Counted from the stretch's first letter, positions 38,668 through 47,341 are shown. The stretch is DNA of 64,000 bases from Clostridium estertheticum subsp. estertheticum (GCF_001877035.1 NZ_CP015756.1:4607501-4671500); one strand, 5' to 3'. Numbers and translations: made by a program. The notes: generated from the letters alone by a model not told the origin.

Positions 38668-40014
38668 TTGAATAAAATGTATAACAAACTTTTTAAGGAC
38701 CTAATTAAATCTTATAATGAAGATAATTTTAAAAATAAGGTTCATGAGTTACTATCTAAAGATGATGTTAATAAAAAAGACCTAAGTGCTATAATTTCTT
38801 CACTTTGTGGTGTTAATGTAGATTTTTCGCTTAACTACATAGAGGATTTAAAAAAGGCTATATCGACCTATGAAACAAATCATAAAGTTGTAAATAAAAT
38901 TAAAAGTTGTACTATGAATTGTTCAGATAAACCGGGAAAAACAAGTTGCCAAGCATCTTGCCCTTTTGATGCTATATTAATAGATAATAAAACGAAGGCT
39001 TCCTATATTGATAATGATAAATGCACAGAATGTGGATTTTGCGTAGAAGCATGTCCTAGTGGTGCTTTAATGGATAAAGTAGAATTTATTCCACTTTTAA
39101 ATTTATTAAAAGGAAATTCTACAGTGATAGCAGCTGTAGCCCCTGCAATTACTGGTCAATTCGGTGAAAGTGTTAATGCTTATAATCTTAGAACCGCTTT
39201 CAAAAAGATGGGTTTCGCAGATATGGTTGAAGTTGCATTTTTTGCAGATATGCTTACAATAAAAGAAGCCGTAGAATTTGATGAACATGTTAAAACAAAA
39301 GAAGATCTAATGCTTACATCCTGCTGTTGCCCCATGTGGGTAGGAATGGTTAAGAGAGTGTACAATGATTTAGTTAAGTATGTATCCCCATCTGTATCTC
39401 CTATGATTGCATCTGGTAGAGTATTAAAGAAATTGAACCCTGACTGCAAAGTAGTCTTTATAGGCCCCTGCATTGCAAAAAAAGGTGAAGCTAAAGAAAA
39501 GGACCTTTTAGGTGATATAGATTATGTACTTACCTTCGCAGAACTTAAGGATATTTTTGAGACACTTAGCATTGACCCTGAAAAGCTTGAAGAAGATGTC
39601 TCTACCGAATACGCATCTCGTGGTGGTAGACTTTATGCAAGAACTGGAGGAGTATCTATAGCTGTTGGCGAAATGATAGAGAAATTATTTCCGCAAAAAC
39701 ACCATTTATTAAATGCTATTCAAGGAAATGGTGTAAAAGAATGTAAAGTACTACTTACAAAAGCTCAAACTAAAGAAGTTGATGCAAACTTTATTGAAGG
39801 TATGGGTTGCGTTGGTGGTTGTGTTGGTGGGCCTAAAGCTTTGATTGACTCTACCTCTGGAAGAAACAGAGTAAATAAATTTGCAGAAGACTCAAAAATT
39901 AAAACATCCATAGATAGTGATTGTATGAAAGATATTCTAAGTAGAATTGGGATTAATACTATTGATGATTTTAAAGATAAAGAAAAAACCAAAATATTTG
40001 GTAGAGAATTTTAA
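38668..40014 (+). CDS. [FeFe]-hydrogenase, probably group B-like, with TSCCCP loop
   Basis: Cytoplasmic H2-metabolising enzyme of 448 residues from TTG 38668 (AGGAG 8 bases upstream). A ~80-residue N-terminus is followed by two [4Fe-4S] ferredoxin clusters (Cys at about 81, 85, 94, 98 and 119, 122, 125, 129). The H-domain has L1 TSCCCPMW (217-224), L2 FIGPCIAKKGE (C268) and L3 EGMGCVGGCVGGPK (C381, C385). All four H-cluster cysteines are present. L1 has an extra Cys compared with TSCCP enzymes; a TSCCCP loop is known from the oxygen-stable CbA5H of C. beijerinckii. No maturase genes or partner subunits are in the window. The group assignment is by eye. Confidence 0.92.
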   Translation: MNKMYNKLFKDLIKSYNEDNFKNKVHELLSKDDVNKKDLSAIISSLCGVNVDFSLNYIEDLKKAISTYETNHKVVNKIKSCTMNCSDKPGKTSCQASCPFDAILIDNKTKASYIDNDKCTECGFCVEACPSGALMDKVEFIPLLNLLKGNSTVIAAVAPAITGQFGESVNAYNLRTAFKKMGFADMVEVAFFADMLTIKEAVEFDEHVKTKEDLMLTSCCCPMWVGMVKRVYNDLVKYVSPSVSPMIASGRVLKKLNPDCKVVFIGPCIAKKGEAKEKDLLGDIDYVLTFAELKDIFETLSIDPEKLEEDVSTEYASRGGRLYARTGGVSIAVGEMIEKLFPQKHHLLNAIQGNGVKECKVLLTKAQTKEVDANFIEGMGCVGGCVGGPKALIDSTSGRNRVNKFAEDSKIKTSIDSDCMKDILSRIGINTIDDFKDKEKTKIFGREF

Positions 40015-40104
40015 ATAATATTAAAAATTATATGTATAGGTTTATTTATGATACAATATACAGTAATATATATAAGTGATTTTTTATAACAAAGGGGGGA
40101 GTTT

Positions 40105-40629
40105 ATGAAAGCATTATTTGAGTATATAAGTAATAAAGATATTAACATACTTAGAATTATAAACAATTCTTGGAAGTGTAGGTTTTTAGATATTACAATG
40201 CCATCTATGACCTACTTAGGCTCCTTCCCTTTTATGTTTATATTTTGTACTGCTACTTTTTTATTTCATAGCACTTTACTTCATACTATGGCTATTAATG
40301 CTATGATTTCAATAACACTTAGTACTGGCATTGGTAAAATACTAAAAGTAACCGTTACTAGACTAAGACCCTTTATAAAAATTCCAAACTTAAATATAAA
40401 GAAGATAGGTATTGATAAATACTCCTTCCCATCAGGGCATACAACCGGTGCATTTTCATTAGCTGTTATAATAGCCTTGTATTTCCCTATATTTGGATTT
40501 ATAACTATACCCTTAGCTTTATGCGTAGGGATTTCTAGAATATACATAGGAGTTCACTACCCAACAGATGTTATTGTTGGGATATTTATTGGAACCACTT
40601 GTTCTTTACTTACTTATAAGTTCTTTTGA
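40105..40629 (+). CDS. PAP2-family membrane phosphatase
   Basis: The 174-residue protein has about five TM helices. The three phosphatase motifs are KVTVTRLRPF (KxxxxxxRP), PSGHTTGAF (PSGH) and SRIYIGVHYPTDVI (SRxxxxxHxxxD). Such enzymes dephosphorylate undecaprenyl diphosphate or other lipid phosphates; the substrate is not evident here. AAAGGGGGGAG precedes the ATG. It is followed within 40 bases by a HAD phosphatase in the same direction. Confidence 0.92.
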   Translation: MKALFEYISNKDINILRIINNSWKCRFLDITMPSMTYLGSFPFMFIFCTATFLFHSTLLHTMAINAMISITLSTGIGKILKVTVTRLRPFIKIPNLNIKKIGIDKYSFPSGHTTGAFSLAVIIALYFPIFGFITIPLALCVGISRIYIGVHYPTDVIVGIFIGTTCSLLTYKFF

Positions 40630-40669
40630 AGTCGTTAAAATGTATCACACTTACATAAGGGGTGATTAA

Positions 40670-41323
40670 ATGCTAAATAATATTAAAGCTGCAATTTTTG
40701 ATTTAGATGGAACCCTTGTCGACTCTATGTGGGTTTGGGATAAAATAGATGAAAATTATTTTAAATGTAGGAATATTACAATACCCAAAGATTTAAAAAG
40801 CCAGATAGAACATCTTAGCTTTGATGAAACTGCAGCCTATTTTAAAAATAATTTTGGGATATTAGACACAATAGACGAAATCAAAAAAGAATGGAACGAT
40901 TTTGCTTATAATCAGTACCTTAATCACGTTAAACTAAAACCCGGCGTAGTTGAATTCTTATCATTACTTAAAACAATGAATATAAAAATTGGACTAGCTA
41001 CAAGTAATAGTAAATCCCTATTAGAAGTTGTTCTTAAGTCTAATGGCATATTCCACTATTTTGATTCTATAACACTCACTGATGAGGTGTCTCGAGGCAA
41101 AAACTTTCCAGATGTATATTTACTTGCTGCTGAGAAATTGGGGGTAAACCCTGCGCATTGTGTTGTATTCGAGGATATACTTCCAGCAGTCAAAGGTGCA
41201 AAAGCTGCTGGCATGAAGGTAGTCGCTGTATATGATTCTTCATCTAAAGATCAAAAAGAAGATATTATTATAAATTCAGATATGTATATACTAGAATATA
41301 ATGAATTAATTGCAGCAATTTAA
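40670..41323 (+). CDS. HAD-superfamily hydrolase, subfamily IA
   Basis: The 217-residue phosphatase or phosphomutase has motif I DLDGTLVDS (nucleophile D11), motif II IGLATSNSKSL and motif III/IV with KNFPDVYLLAAEKLGVNP, then VFEDILPAVKGAKAAGM. A helical cap lies at about residues 18-85. The family resembles beta-phosphoglucomutase-like and phosphoglycolate-like enzymes; the substrate cannot be read from sequence. GGGGTG precedes the ATG; probably co-transcribed with the PAP2 gene. Confidence 0.92.
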   Translation: MLNNIKAAIFDLDGTLVDSMWVWDKIDENYFKCRNITIPKDLKSQIEHLSFDETAAYFKNNFGILDTIDEIKKEWNDFAYNQYLNHVKLKPGVVEFLSLLKTMNIKIGLATSNSKSLLEVVLKSNGIFHYFDSITLTDEVSRGKNFPDVYLLAAEKLGVNPAHCVVFEDILPAVKGAKAAGMKVVAVYDSSSKDQKEDIIINSDMYILEYNELIAAI

Positions 41324-41349
41324 AACTCATGTTTAAACATGAGTTTTTT
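41321..41349 (+). terminator. Intrinsic terminator of the HAD gene
   Basis: AAAACTCATG-TTTAAA-CATGAGTTTT followed by T residues, overlapping the stop codon. Confidence 0.88.
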
Positions 41350-41437
41350 TTACGAATTTTTTTGCATAGTATTGAATACTATATACTAATATGCAACAGA
41401 CTTTAATCATATAAGTAATTTACAAGGAGAGATATTT

Positions 41438-41890
41438 TTGCTTATTTTTTTATTTTCAATTCTTTTGATATGCTTTGGTGTATATCATTATACGATGAAC
41501 CAAAAATTATCAACTCAAAAAACTCAATTAAGGATTAGTTCTAAACAAAATAGAGATTACAAATCAAAAATTTCAAGTTTACATGATTCCGATATCCCTA
41601 TAGTAATAAAATACAAACCATCTCTTTATAGGACTGGAACTACGAAAGGCACTTGCAGTCTATATCTAAGCCCCCTTGAAACTTCTCAAATTCTATCTAC
41701 TGTAGTTAAAGATACTTGCGTAGAGATTAAAGATTGTGCTGAGATTTTCAACGTTTCATGGTATGAAGTAACTCTTAAATCTGAGACTAACATTAACAAT
41801 AAAGGTTGGATAAAAAAAGACATCCTAATTACTCTCGATGATACTGTTAATAATCATGAAGAGACTATTTATGAAAAAAGTGCTACTTAA
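41438..41890 (+). CDS. Membrane-anchored protein, possible SH3-like domain
   Basis: The 150-residue protein begins at TTG 41438, preceded by AAGGAGAG. One N-terminal TM or signal-anchor helix (LIFLFSILLICFGVYHY) is followed by a short polar linker. The C-terminal half resembles a bacterial SH3-like fold (TCSLYLSPLETSQILSTV, then WYEVTLKS and GWIKKDIL). It would sit outside the membrane, perhaps binding cell wall. This is a structural guess; the family is not identified. The stop codon overlaps the start of a family A repeat. Confidence 0.7.
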   Translation: MLIFLFSILLICFGVYHYTMNQKLSTQKTQLRISSKQNRDYKSKISSLHDSDIPIVIKYKPSLYRTGTTKGTCSLYLSPLETSQILSTVVKDTCVEIKDCAEIFNVSWYEVTLKSETNINNKGWIKKDILITLDDTVNNHEETIYEKSAT

Positions 41891-41962
41891 ATCATCTCCT
41901 TCGGCGCTGCAACAGCTTCGAAGAAGATACATTGACGACTTTCCTTCTGAAATGTAGTTAAA
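41887..41962 (-). repeat. Family A hairpin repeat, copy 3 (internally deleted)
   Basis: On the minus strand TTTAACTACATTTCAGAAGG and AAAGTC at one end, and GCAGCGCCGAAGGAGATG + ATTTAA at the other. The second inverted arm is lost. It overlaps the stop codon of the gene at 41438. Confidence 0.65.
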
Positions 41963-41965
41963 AAA

Positions 41966-41999
41966 CAAAGGCATATATTCATAAAATATATGCCTTTTA
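41966..41999 (-). terminator. Terminator of the small gene at 42001
   Basis: Arms AAAAGGCATATAT and ATATATGCCTTTG flank a short loop, with TTTTTTAAC on the minus strand. Confidence 0.75.
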
Positions 42000-42000
42000 A

Positions 42001-42105
42001 TTAATCTTTTTTATGTGTTTTTTTAGCATGTTTAGTTCCAGAATTATTCTCTTTCTTTTCCTTTTCTTGTTGACTCGCACAAGAATTATCTTTTTTTTCA
42101 CCCAT
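42001..42105 (-). CDS. 34-residue charged small protein
   Basis: MGEKKDNSCASQQEKEKKEN followed by NSGTKHAKKTHKKD. It is very hydrophilic, rich in Lys, Glu and Asn, with one Cys. AGGAGG lies 10 bases before the ATG and a strong terminator follows, which together suggest a real short gene. No family recognised and no function can be proposed. Confidence 0.55.
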   Translation of the reverse strand: MGEKKDNSCASQQEKEKKENNSGTKHAKKTHKKD

Positions 42106-42280
42106 AACATTTATACCTCCTACATCTAAAATCTATTAATCCTATCATTGTAATATTTTATCCAATATACAAATTTTCAATCACTCTATTTATATCATTA
42201 CTTAACTTTTTTATTTTTTAAAATACTAATTATGTTATAATTTATAAATAAGACTAACACTCTCGTTAGAACTAAAGGAG

Positions 42281-42416
42281 TTTAACGACATTTCAGAAGG
42301 AAAGTCTTCACTTGTATAAGTTAGAGCTATATACCCTAACAAATAGAAAACTTCAGTGGGAATATAAATCTCCTTCTGAAGTCGTTAATATTGCAGCTCC
42401 AAAGGAGATGATTTAA
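42281..42416 (+). repeat. Family A hairpin repeat, copy 4 (carries the RBS of the next gene)
   Basis: Full-length copy in plus orientation: TTTAACGACATTTCAGAAGG, a variable centre, CTCCTTCTGAAGTCGTTAAT, then GCAGCTCCAAAGGAGATG + ATTTAA and immediately TATG. The AAAGGAG at 42401-42407 is the only Shine-Dalgarno site of the gene at 42418. Confidence 0.78.
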
Positions 42417-42417
42417 T

Positions 42418-43275
42418 ATGAGAATAATATCCGAAAATGACCTATGTATAAATAGGCCATATATAAATTTAAAGAAACTACCAATAAGAAGTTCCTTAAG
42501 AGTTGGTGAAATTACTGAAGCTGGCTTTAAAGGCACCTATATAATAAATCAGCATACGCAAAACTTATCCACTAATGAGAATTACATGTTACAATTTAGT
42601 AAAGGAATTCAAAAAATAACACTTGATACTGAACTACTCCATGGACTCTTATTAGTTGAAGTCAATTATTCATCTAAAAATAGTAACAAATCTTCTAAGT
42701 TCAAGGTTTACCTTGTTTTAGATTATATAAAATATTCCTTACCCTTTAGTTCATTTAAGGATATTTACGATAACTGTATGAATATCTTATCTAAAGAACT
42801 TCAAGATAAAGAAGAACTAACTTACATAAAAGAAAGCTTTGACAATTTAGAAAGTGATGAAGTCTCAGTAGATATAAAATTAAATTTAGAAAGATTACAA
42901 GAATTTAAAGATAAGGTAAACTACAAAAGAAATATATATTATTTTGTTATAAATAACATAACTTCAACTACTTCGAAGTACGATATTAACGCTAAACCTA
43001 AAGATATACTAATAAGTAATACTTTAAAAGTTCTAAGATACGATTCTTCTACAAGACTATATATTATACTAAAACCTATTGATAAAACAACTAAAACAAA
43101 ATTAAATGTCACTGATATTATTTGTGACCTTGGTGAAATTGGTTTCCCAACAGTTAGCATATGCACGAGTTATGGACTCGGAAAATTATTAGATGTTAAA
43201 AATAATGTTATTCCAAATACTAATACATTATCATTATTTGCTAACATACTAGACCTTGAGATAGAAGTTTTATAA
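42418..43275 (+). CDS. Uncharacterised 285-residue protein
   Basis: No family recognised. Soluble, without signal peptide or TM segments. It has a mixed beta-rich N-terminal half (VGEITEAGFKGTYIINQHTQ, then MLQFSKGIQKITLDTELLHG) and a C-terminal region ending in DIICDLGEIGFPTVSICTSY + GLGKLL. Composition is low in Trp and rich in Ile, Lys, Asn and Ser like the rest of the chromosome. ATG 42418 uses the ribosome binding site contained in a family A repeat. A bidirectional terminator separates it from the convergent ABC-F gene. Confidence 0.8.
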   Translation: MRIISENDLCINRPYINLKKLPIRSSLRVGEITEAGFKGTYIINQHTQNLSTNENYMLQFSKGIQKITLDTELLHGLLLVEVNYSSKNSNKSSKFKVYLVLDYIKYSLPFSSFKDIYDNCMNILSKELQDKEELTYIKESFDNLESDEVSVDIKLNLERLQEFKDKVNYKRNIYYFVINNITSTTSKYDINAKPKDILISNTLKVLRYDSSTRLYIILKPIDKTTKTKLNVTDIICDLGEIGFPTVSICTSYGLGKLLDVKNNVIPNTNTLSLFANILDLEIEVL

Positions 43276-43285
43276 AAACGATATA

Positions 43286-43324
43286 TAAAAAAGAGCTAGA
43301 ATTTAATTTATTCTAGCTCTTTTT
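43286..43324. terminator. Bidirectional terminator between convergent genes
   Basis: Arms AAAAAGAGCTAGAAT and ATTCTAGCTCTTTTT with a 9-base loop; A-run on one side, T-run on the other, so it can serve both the gene at 42418 and the ABC-F gene. Confidence 0.9.
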
Positions 43325-43331
43325 ATATATC

Positions 43332-44888
43332 CTATATAATTTTAGTTGTCCACTCTTCACAGTCCCACACATCAGTTACTACATCTTGATAAAATTCTGG
43401 CTCATGACAAACTAGAAGTATGCTTCCATTATATTCCTTTAAAGCTCTTTTTAACTCATCTTTTGCATCTACATCTAAATGATTGGTAGGCTCATCTAGT
43501 ATTAATATATTAGTTTCTCTGTTTAGAAGTTTAGCAAGCCTTACCTTTGCTTGTTCTCCACCACTAAGCACAGTAACTTTACTTTCTATATGTTTTGTAG
43601 TAAGTCCACACTTAGCAAGTGCAGATCTTACCTGCCCCTGAGTTAAGCTAGGAAATTCTTGCCAAAACTCTTCAATACAGTTATTTCGATTAACTCCCTT
43701 TATTTCTTGTTCATAGTATCCTATATATTGATAATCTCCTAAGTTTGTATGACCCGAAAGAGCTTTGATATCTCCCATAAGACTCTTTAACAATGTTGTT
43801 TTCCCAACACCATTAGCACCAGTAAGCGCAATCTTTTGTCCTCTTTCCATATACAAATCTAATGGCTTAGATAATGGGGTATCGTAACCAGTAACTAATT
43901 CCTTAGTTTTAAATATTATTTTTCCTGAAGCTCTTGCAGTTTTAAAGTTAAACTGTGGTTTTGGTTTATCTTGTACAATTTCCATTCTATCAATTTTATC
44001 TAATTTTTTTTGTCTTGATTTTGCCATTCCACTAGTAGAAGCTCTTGCTTTATTTTTAGCAACAAAGACCTCCAGTCTAGTAATTTCCTTTTGTTGCCTT
44101 TCATAATCAGATTCCATCTGTAGCTTCTTAGCCTCATGAACTCTCAAAAATTCATCATATGAACCTATATATCTGGTTAATTTTTTATTCTCTACATGGT
44201 ATATTATATTGATTGCACCATCTAAAAATTCAATATCATGTGATATTAATATAAATGCTTTATCATAATTTTGAAGATACCTCTTGAGCCACTCTACGTG
44301 TTGCTCATCTAAAAAGTTAGTAGGTTCATCAAGAAGTAGAACATCTGGTGCTTCTAGTAGAAGTTTTGCAAGGAGCACTTTTGTCCTTTGCCCTCCACTT
44401 AACTCTGCAACATCATTATCAAGCCCAACATCCTTAAGACCAACTCCAGCTGCTACTTCATCAATCTTAGAATCAATGCCATAAAAACCGTTATTATCAA
44501 GTTGATCTTGAATTGTACCCATTCTATCCAATAATCTTTCTAATTCTTCAGGTGATGCCTCTGCCATCTTTTCTGTTACGCTAAGCATTTCCTCTTCTAA
44601 GTCAAAAAGATATTTAAAAGCATCCCTTAAAACATCCCTAATACTCTTGCCTTTTTCCAAAACAGTATGCTGATCCATGTATCCCACTCTGACATTGTTT
44701 GACCATTCAACATCACCTTCATCTGGCATAAGCTTTCCGGTAATAATGTTCATAAACGTTGATTTTCCTTCTCCATTTGCTCCTATAAGTGCTATGTGTT
44801 CTCCTTTAAGTAATCTAAAAGACACATCCTCAAATATTACTCTGTCGCCAAAACCATGGCTCATATTTTTAACTACTAATATACTCAT
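43332..44888 (-). CDS. ABC-F family ATPase
   Basis: Soluble twin-ATPase of 518 residues acting on ribosomes (translation factor or antibiotic-protection class). First NBD: Walker A GANGEGKST, signature ELSGGQRTKVLLAKLL, Walker B DVLLLDEPTNFLD. A charged linker follows (about 250-310, ending SGMAKSRQKKLDKI). Second NBD: GANGVGKTT, VLSGGEQAKVRLAKLL and ILILDEPTNHLD. There are no TM segments. It resembles YkpA/YbiT-like members; sequence alone does not show whether it confers resistance. Confidence 0.94.
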   Translation of the reverse strand: MSILVVKNMSHGFGDRVIFEDVSFRLLKGEHIALIGANGEGKSTFMNIITGKLMPDEGDVEWSNNVRVGYMDQHTVLEKGKSIRDVLRDAFKYLFDLEEEMLSVTEKMAEASPEELERLLDRMGTIQDQLDNNGFYGIDSKIDEVAAGVGLKDVGLDNDVAELSGGQRTKVLLAKLLLEAPDVLLLDEPTNFLDEQHVEWLKRYLQNYDKAFILISHDIEFLDGAINIIYHVENKKLTRYIGSYDEFLRVHEAKKLQMESDYERQQKEITRLEVFVAKNKARASTSGMAKSRQKKLDKIDRMEIVQDKPKPQFNFKTARASGKIIFKTKELVTGYDTPLSKPLDLYMERGQKIALTGANGVGKTTLLKSLMGDIKALSGHTNLGDYQYIGYYEQEIKGVNRNNCIEEFWQEFPSLTQGQVRSALAKCGLTTKHIESKVTVLSGGEQAKVRLAKLLNRETNILILDEPTNHLDVDAKDELKRALKEYNGSILLVCHEPEFYQDVVTDVWDCEEWTTKII

Positions 44889-45245
44889 TTGTATTTCCCC
44901 TTACTTTAGTATGATTTTACATATTTATATTTCTACATTTGTAATTATTTACTTATTTATATTAATTTGATGTTATATATCAATTTCCGACTAAAAAAAT
45001 AGTCCAGTATTTACATAATTATCTTTATTTCAATTATATATATAAAAATGGCACATACATAAGTGTAATTTATAATTGACCTTATGTCAAAACAAATTTT
45101 TATATTTCATATTACAAATTAATTCTGTGTGGTATACTACTATAGATAAATAACTTGATAATTATAATTAAAACTATTATAAAACATATGAGACATAATA
45201 TTTCTATATATTATGTTTCCTTAAAAAGCACAGGAGGAATTTAGA
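44889..45245. other. AT-rich divergent intergenic region
   Basis: About 360 bases between the divergent ABC-F and methyltransferase genes, expected to hold both promoters. A small hairpin (ACATAATAT/ATATTATGT at about 45193-45215) lies in the leader of the plus-strand gene. No convincing gene or paired consensus promoter seen. Confidence 0.35.
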
Positions 45246-46424
45246 ATGGCTTGTAAATTTTACTTATATAAAGGTAGAGGTACAAATTCAGAAAATGGAC
45301 ATCTTTGGATATATGCTAATGAAATTGAAAAATTTGATGGTGAATATGAAAATGGAGACATAATCGAAGTATATAATTTTAGAAATGAATTTATAGGAAA
45401 AGGTTATATAAATGATGTTTCTAAAATTGCCATAAGAATAATGACAAGAGATATTCACGAAGAAATAGATGAAGATTTTTTCAGAAAGAGGCTTCATGCT
45501 GCATGGGAATATAGAAAAACAGTTATAGATACTTCAAGCTGTAGATTTTTGTTTGGAGAAGCAGATTTTGTACCAGGCATGATAATAGACAAATATGAAG
45601 ACTATTATGTTATTCAATCCCTAGCTCTTGGAATAGATAAATATAAAGGTATAGTAGTTAAGCTATTAACAAATGAATATGGTGCAAAGGGTGTATATGA
45701 GCGAAGTGATGCTAAAGTACGTGAGCTCGAGGGAATGGAGCAAACAAAAGGATTTTTAACAGAGCCTTTTGATACTACTATAGAAATCATCGAAAACGGA
45801 GTTAAATACAACGTTGACATTGAAAATGGACAAAAGACTGGATTTTTCTTAGATCAAAAAGAAAACAGGGCAGCTATTCAAAGATTATGTAAGGATGCTG
45901 ATGTTTTGGATTGTTTTACGCACACAGGTTCCTTTGCACTTAATGCTGGTATAGCAGGAGCTAAAAGTGTTCTTGGTGTAGATATATCTGAATATGCCGT
46001 AGAATTTTCAAGAAAGAATGCAGAGCTTAATGGGCTATCAGAAACTGTTAAATTTGAATGCCACAATGCCTTTGATATATTAAGAGAATGGTCAAGAGAA
46101 GAAAAAAGACAATATGATGTAGTAATCCTAGACCCACCAGCTTTCACAAAATCTCGTTCCACTATAGATGGTGCAACAAGGGGCTACAAAGAAATTAATC
46201 TACGTGGTATGAAATTGGTTAAACCAGGCGGATATCTTGTAACTTGCTCTTGCTCTCACTTTATGAAACCTGATATGTTTGCAGATACTATTGCTGATGC
46301 AGCTCTTGATGCTAAAAGAACACTTAGACAAGTAGAGTTCAGAACTCAAGCAGCAGATCATCCAATACTATGGAATTCTGATGAATCTTACTACTTAAAG
46401 TTCTACATATTCCAAGTGGTATAA
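45246..46424 (+). CDS. Class I rRNA cytosine methyltransferase, RlmI-like
   Basis: The 392-residue SAM-dependent enzyme has an N-terminal PUA-like domain (residues 1-75: LYKGRGTNSENGHLWIYANE) and a central EEHEE-type region. The Rossmann methyltransferase core carries SAM motif DVLDCFTHTGSFALNAG and DPPAFTKSR followed by the GYKEINLRGM loop, and a Cys-containing TCSCSHFM segment. E. coli RlmI makes m5C1962 in 23S rRNA. AGGAGG precedes the ATG. A family B palindrome follows the stop. Confidence 0.92.
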   Translation: MACKFYLYKGRGTNSENGHLWIYANEIEKFDGEYENGDIIEVYNFRNEFIGKGYINDVSKIAIRIMTRDIHEEIDEDFFRKRLHAAWEYRKTVIDTSSCRFLFGEADFVPGMIIDKYEDYYVIQSLALGIDKYKGIVVKLLTNEYGAKGVYERSDAKVRELEGMEQTKGFLTEPFDTTIEIIENGVKYNVDIENGQKTGFFLDQKENRAAIQRLCKDADVLDCFTHTGSFALNAGIAGAKSVLGVDISEYAVEFSRKNAELNGLSETVKFECHNAFDILREWSREEKRQYDVVILDPPAFTKSRSTIDGATRGYKEINLRGMKLVKPGGYLVTCSCSHFMKPDMFADTIADAALDAKRTLRQVEFRTQAADHPILWNSDESYYLKFYIFQVV

Positions 46425-46591
46425 AGTAACCAAAGTATATATTACTCCAGATGCTTTCACTACGCTATGTAATTCTAAAATTTACTTTATTTATATTTAC
46501 TAAAAAACACAAATAAAAATAAAGTAAATTAAGAATTAACAAAGCTAGTTCAAATGCATTTTACGTAATATATACTTTTTTATTACTTTAT
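46421..46591. repeat. Family B palindrome, copy 2 (long form)
   Basis: Imperfect 171-base palindrome. Outer arms are ATAAAGTAAC with AAAGTATATATTAC (46421-46445) and GTAATATATACTTT with ATTACTTTAT (46565-46591). A second inner pair is AATTCTAAAATTTACTTTAT against ATAAAGTAAATTAAGAATT. It starts at the stop codon of the methyltransferase gene and lies between it and comB, which converge. Confidence 0.7.
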
Positions 46592-46636
46592 AAGCCACTT
46601 AATATTCAATCCCATCTGCACAATACCGTAATCTCT

Positions 46637-47341
46637 TTAAAGTATTACCCCATCTTTATATTCTGGAACAATGTCTATAATATCTTTTTGACAGCAATAT
46701 TCTAAATCTGCAGATAGACCTAACTTCATTATTGTTTTATAGTGATTTGCATACTTTATAAAATTAAGAATATCTTCATTGTTTTTATAGATGTAATTAG
46801 AAGTTACTGCTATGTCTGATAAATCTGCTTCTGCTAGTTTTAATATGTTGTCAATTATGTATCCACTACATAAAAAGTCATCTATAGAAAATTCACCATA
46901 AGTCCCCGCATTAACTATTACTACATCCTTATTTAAAGATACTATTCTACTTGCAATGGCTTTAGCATTTAGCATTGACCCTATTAAGATGTTATTAGCA
47001 CCAATGCAGCCTTTTATAGCCTTAGTACCATTAGTAGTAGTCATAACAAGTGTTTTGCCTTCTATGGACTTCCTGGTGTATTCAAGTGGAGAGTTAGAAT
47101 AGTGGAAACCTTCTATCTTCAATGCATTTCTCTCTCCCCCAAGCATAAACTCTTCTTTACTATTTTTAACAATTTCAGATGCATCCTCCACCGTCAAAAC
47201 AGGAATTACACCGACGCAGCCATTATTCATTGCCGTAACTATTACACTAGTTGCCCTAAGCATATCTATAACTATTACAGTCTTATTTTCTATTTTTTCC
47301 TTCTTTATATCATCCGCAGAAATTATTATATCTATCTTCAT
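46637..47341 (-). CDS. comB: 2-phosphosulfolactate phosphatase (ComB family)
   Basis: The 234-residue Mg2+-dependent phosphatase has [20 protein letters not shown] near the N-terminus, then [20 protein letters not shown] and [13 protein letters not shown] in the middle, and [20 protein letters not shown] toward the end. In methanogens ComB acts in coenzyme M synthesis; clostridial homologues occur without the rest of that pathway and none of it is seen here. The physiological substrate is therefore open. The length fits the family. Confidence 0.88.
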   Translation of the reverse strand: MKIDIIISADDIKKEKIENKTVIVIDMLRATSVIVTAMNNGCVGVIPVLTVEDASEIVKNSKEEFMLGGERNALKIEGFHYSNSPLEYTRKSIEGKTLVMTTTNGTKAIKGCIGANNILIGSMLNAKAIASRIVSLNKDVVIVNAGTYGEFSIDDFLCSGYIIDNILKLAEADLSDIAVTSNYIYKNNEDILNFIKYANHYKTIMKLGLSADLEYCCQKDIIDIVPEYKDGVIL

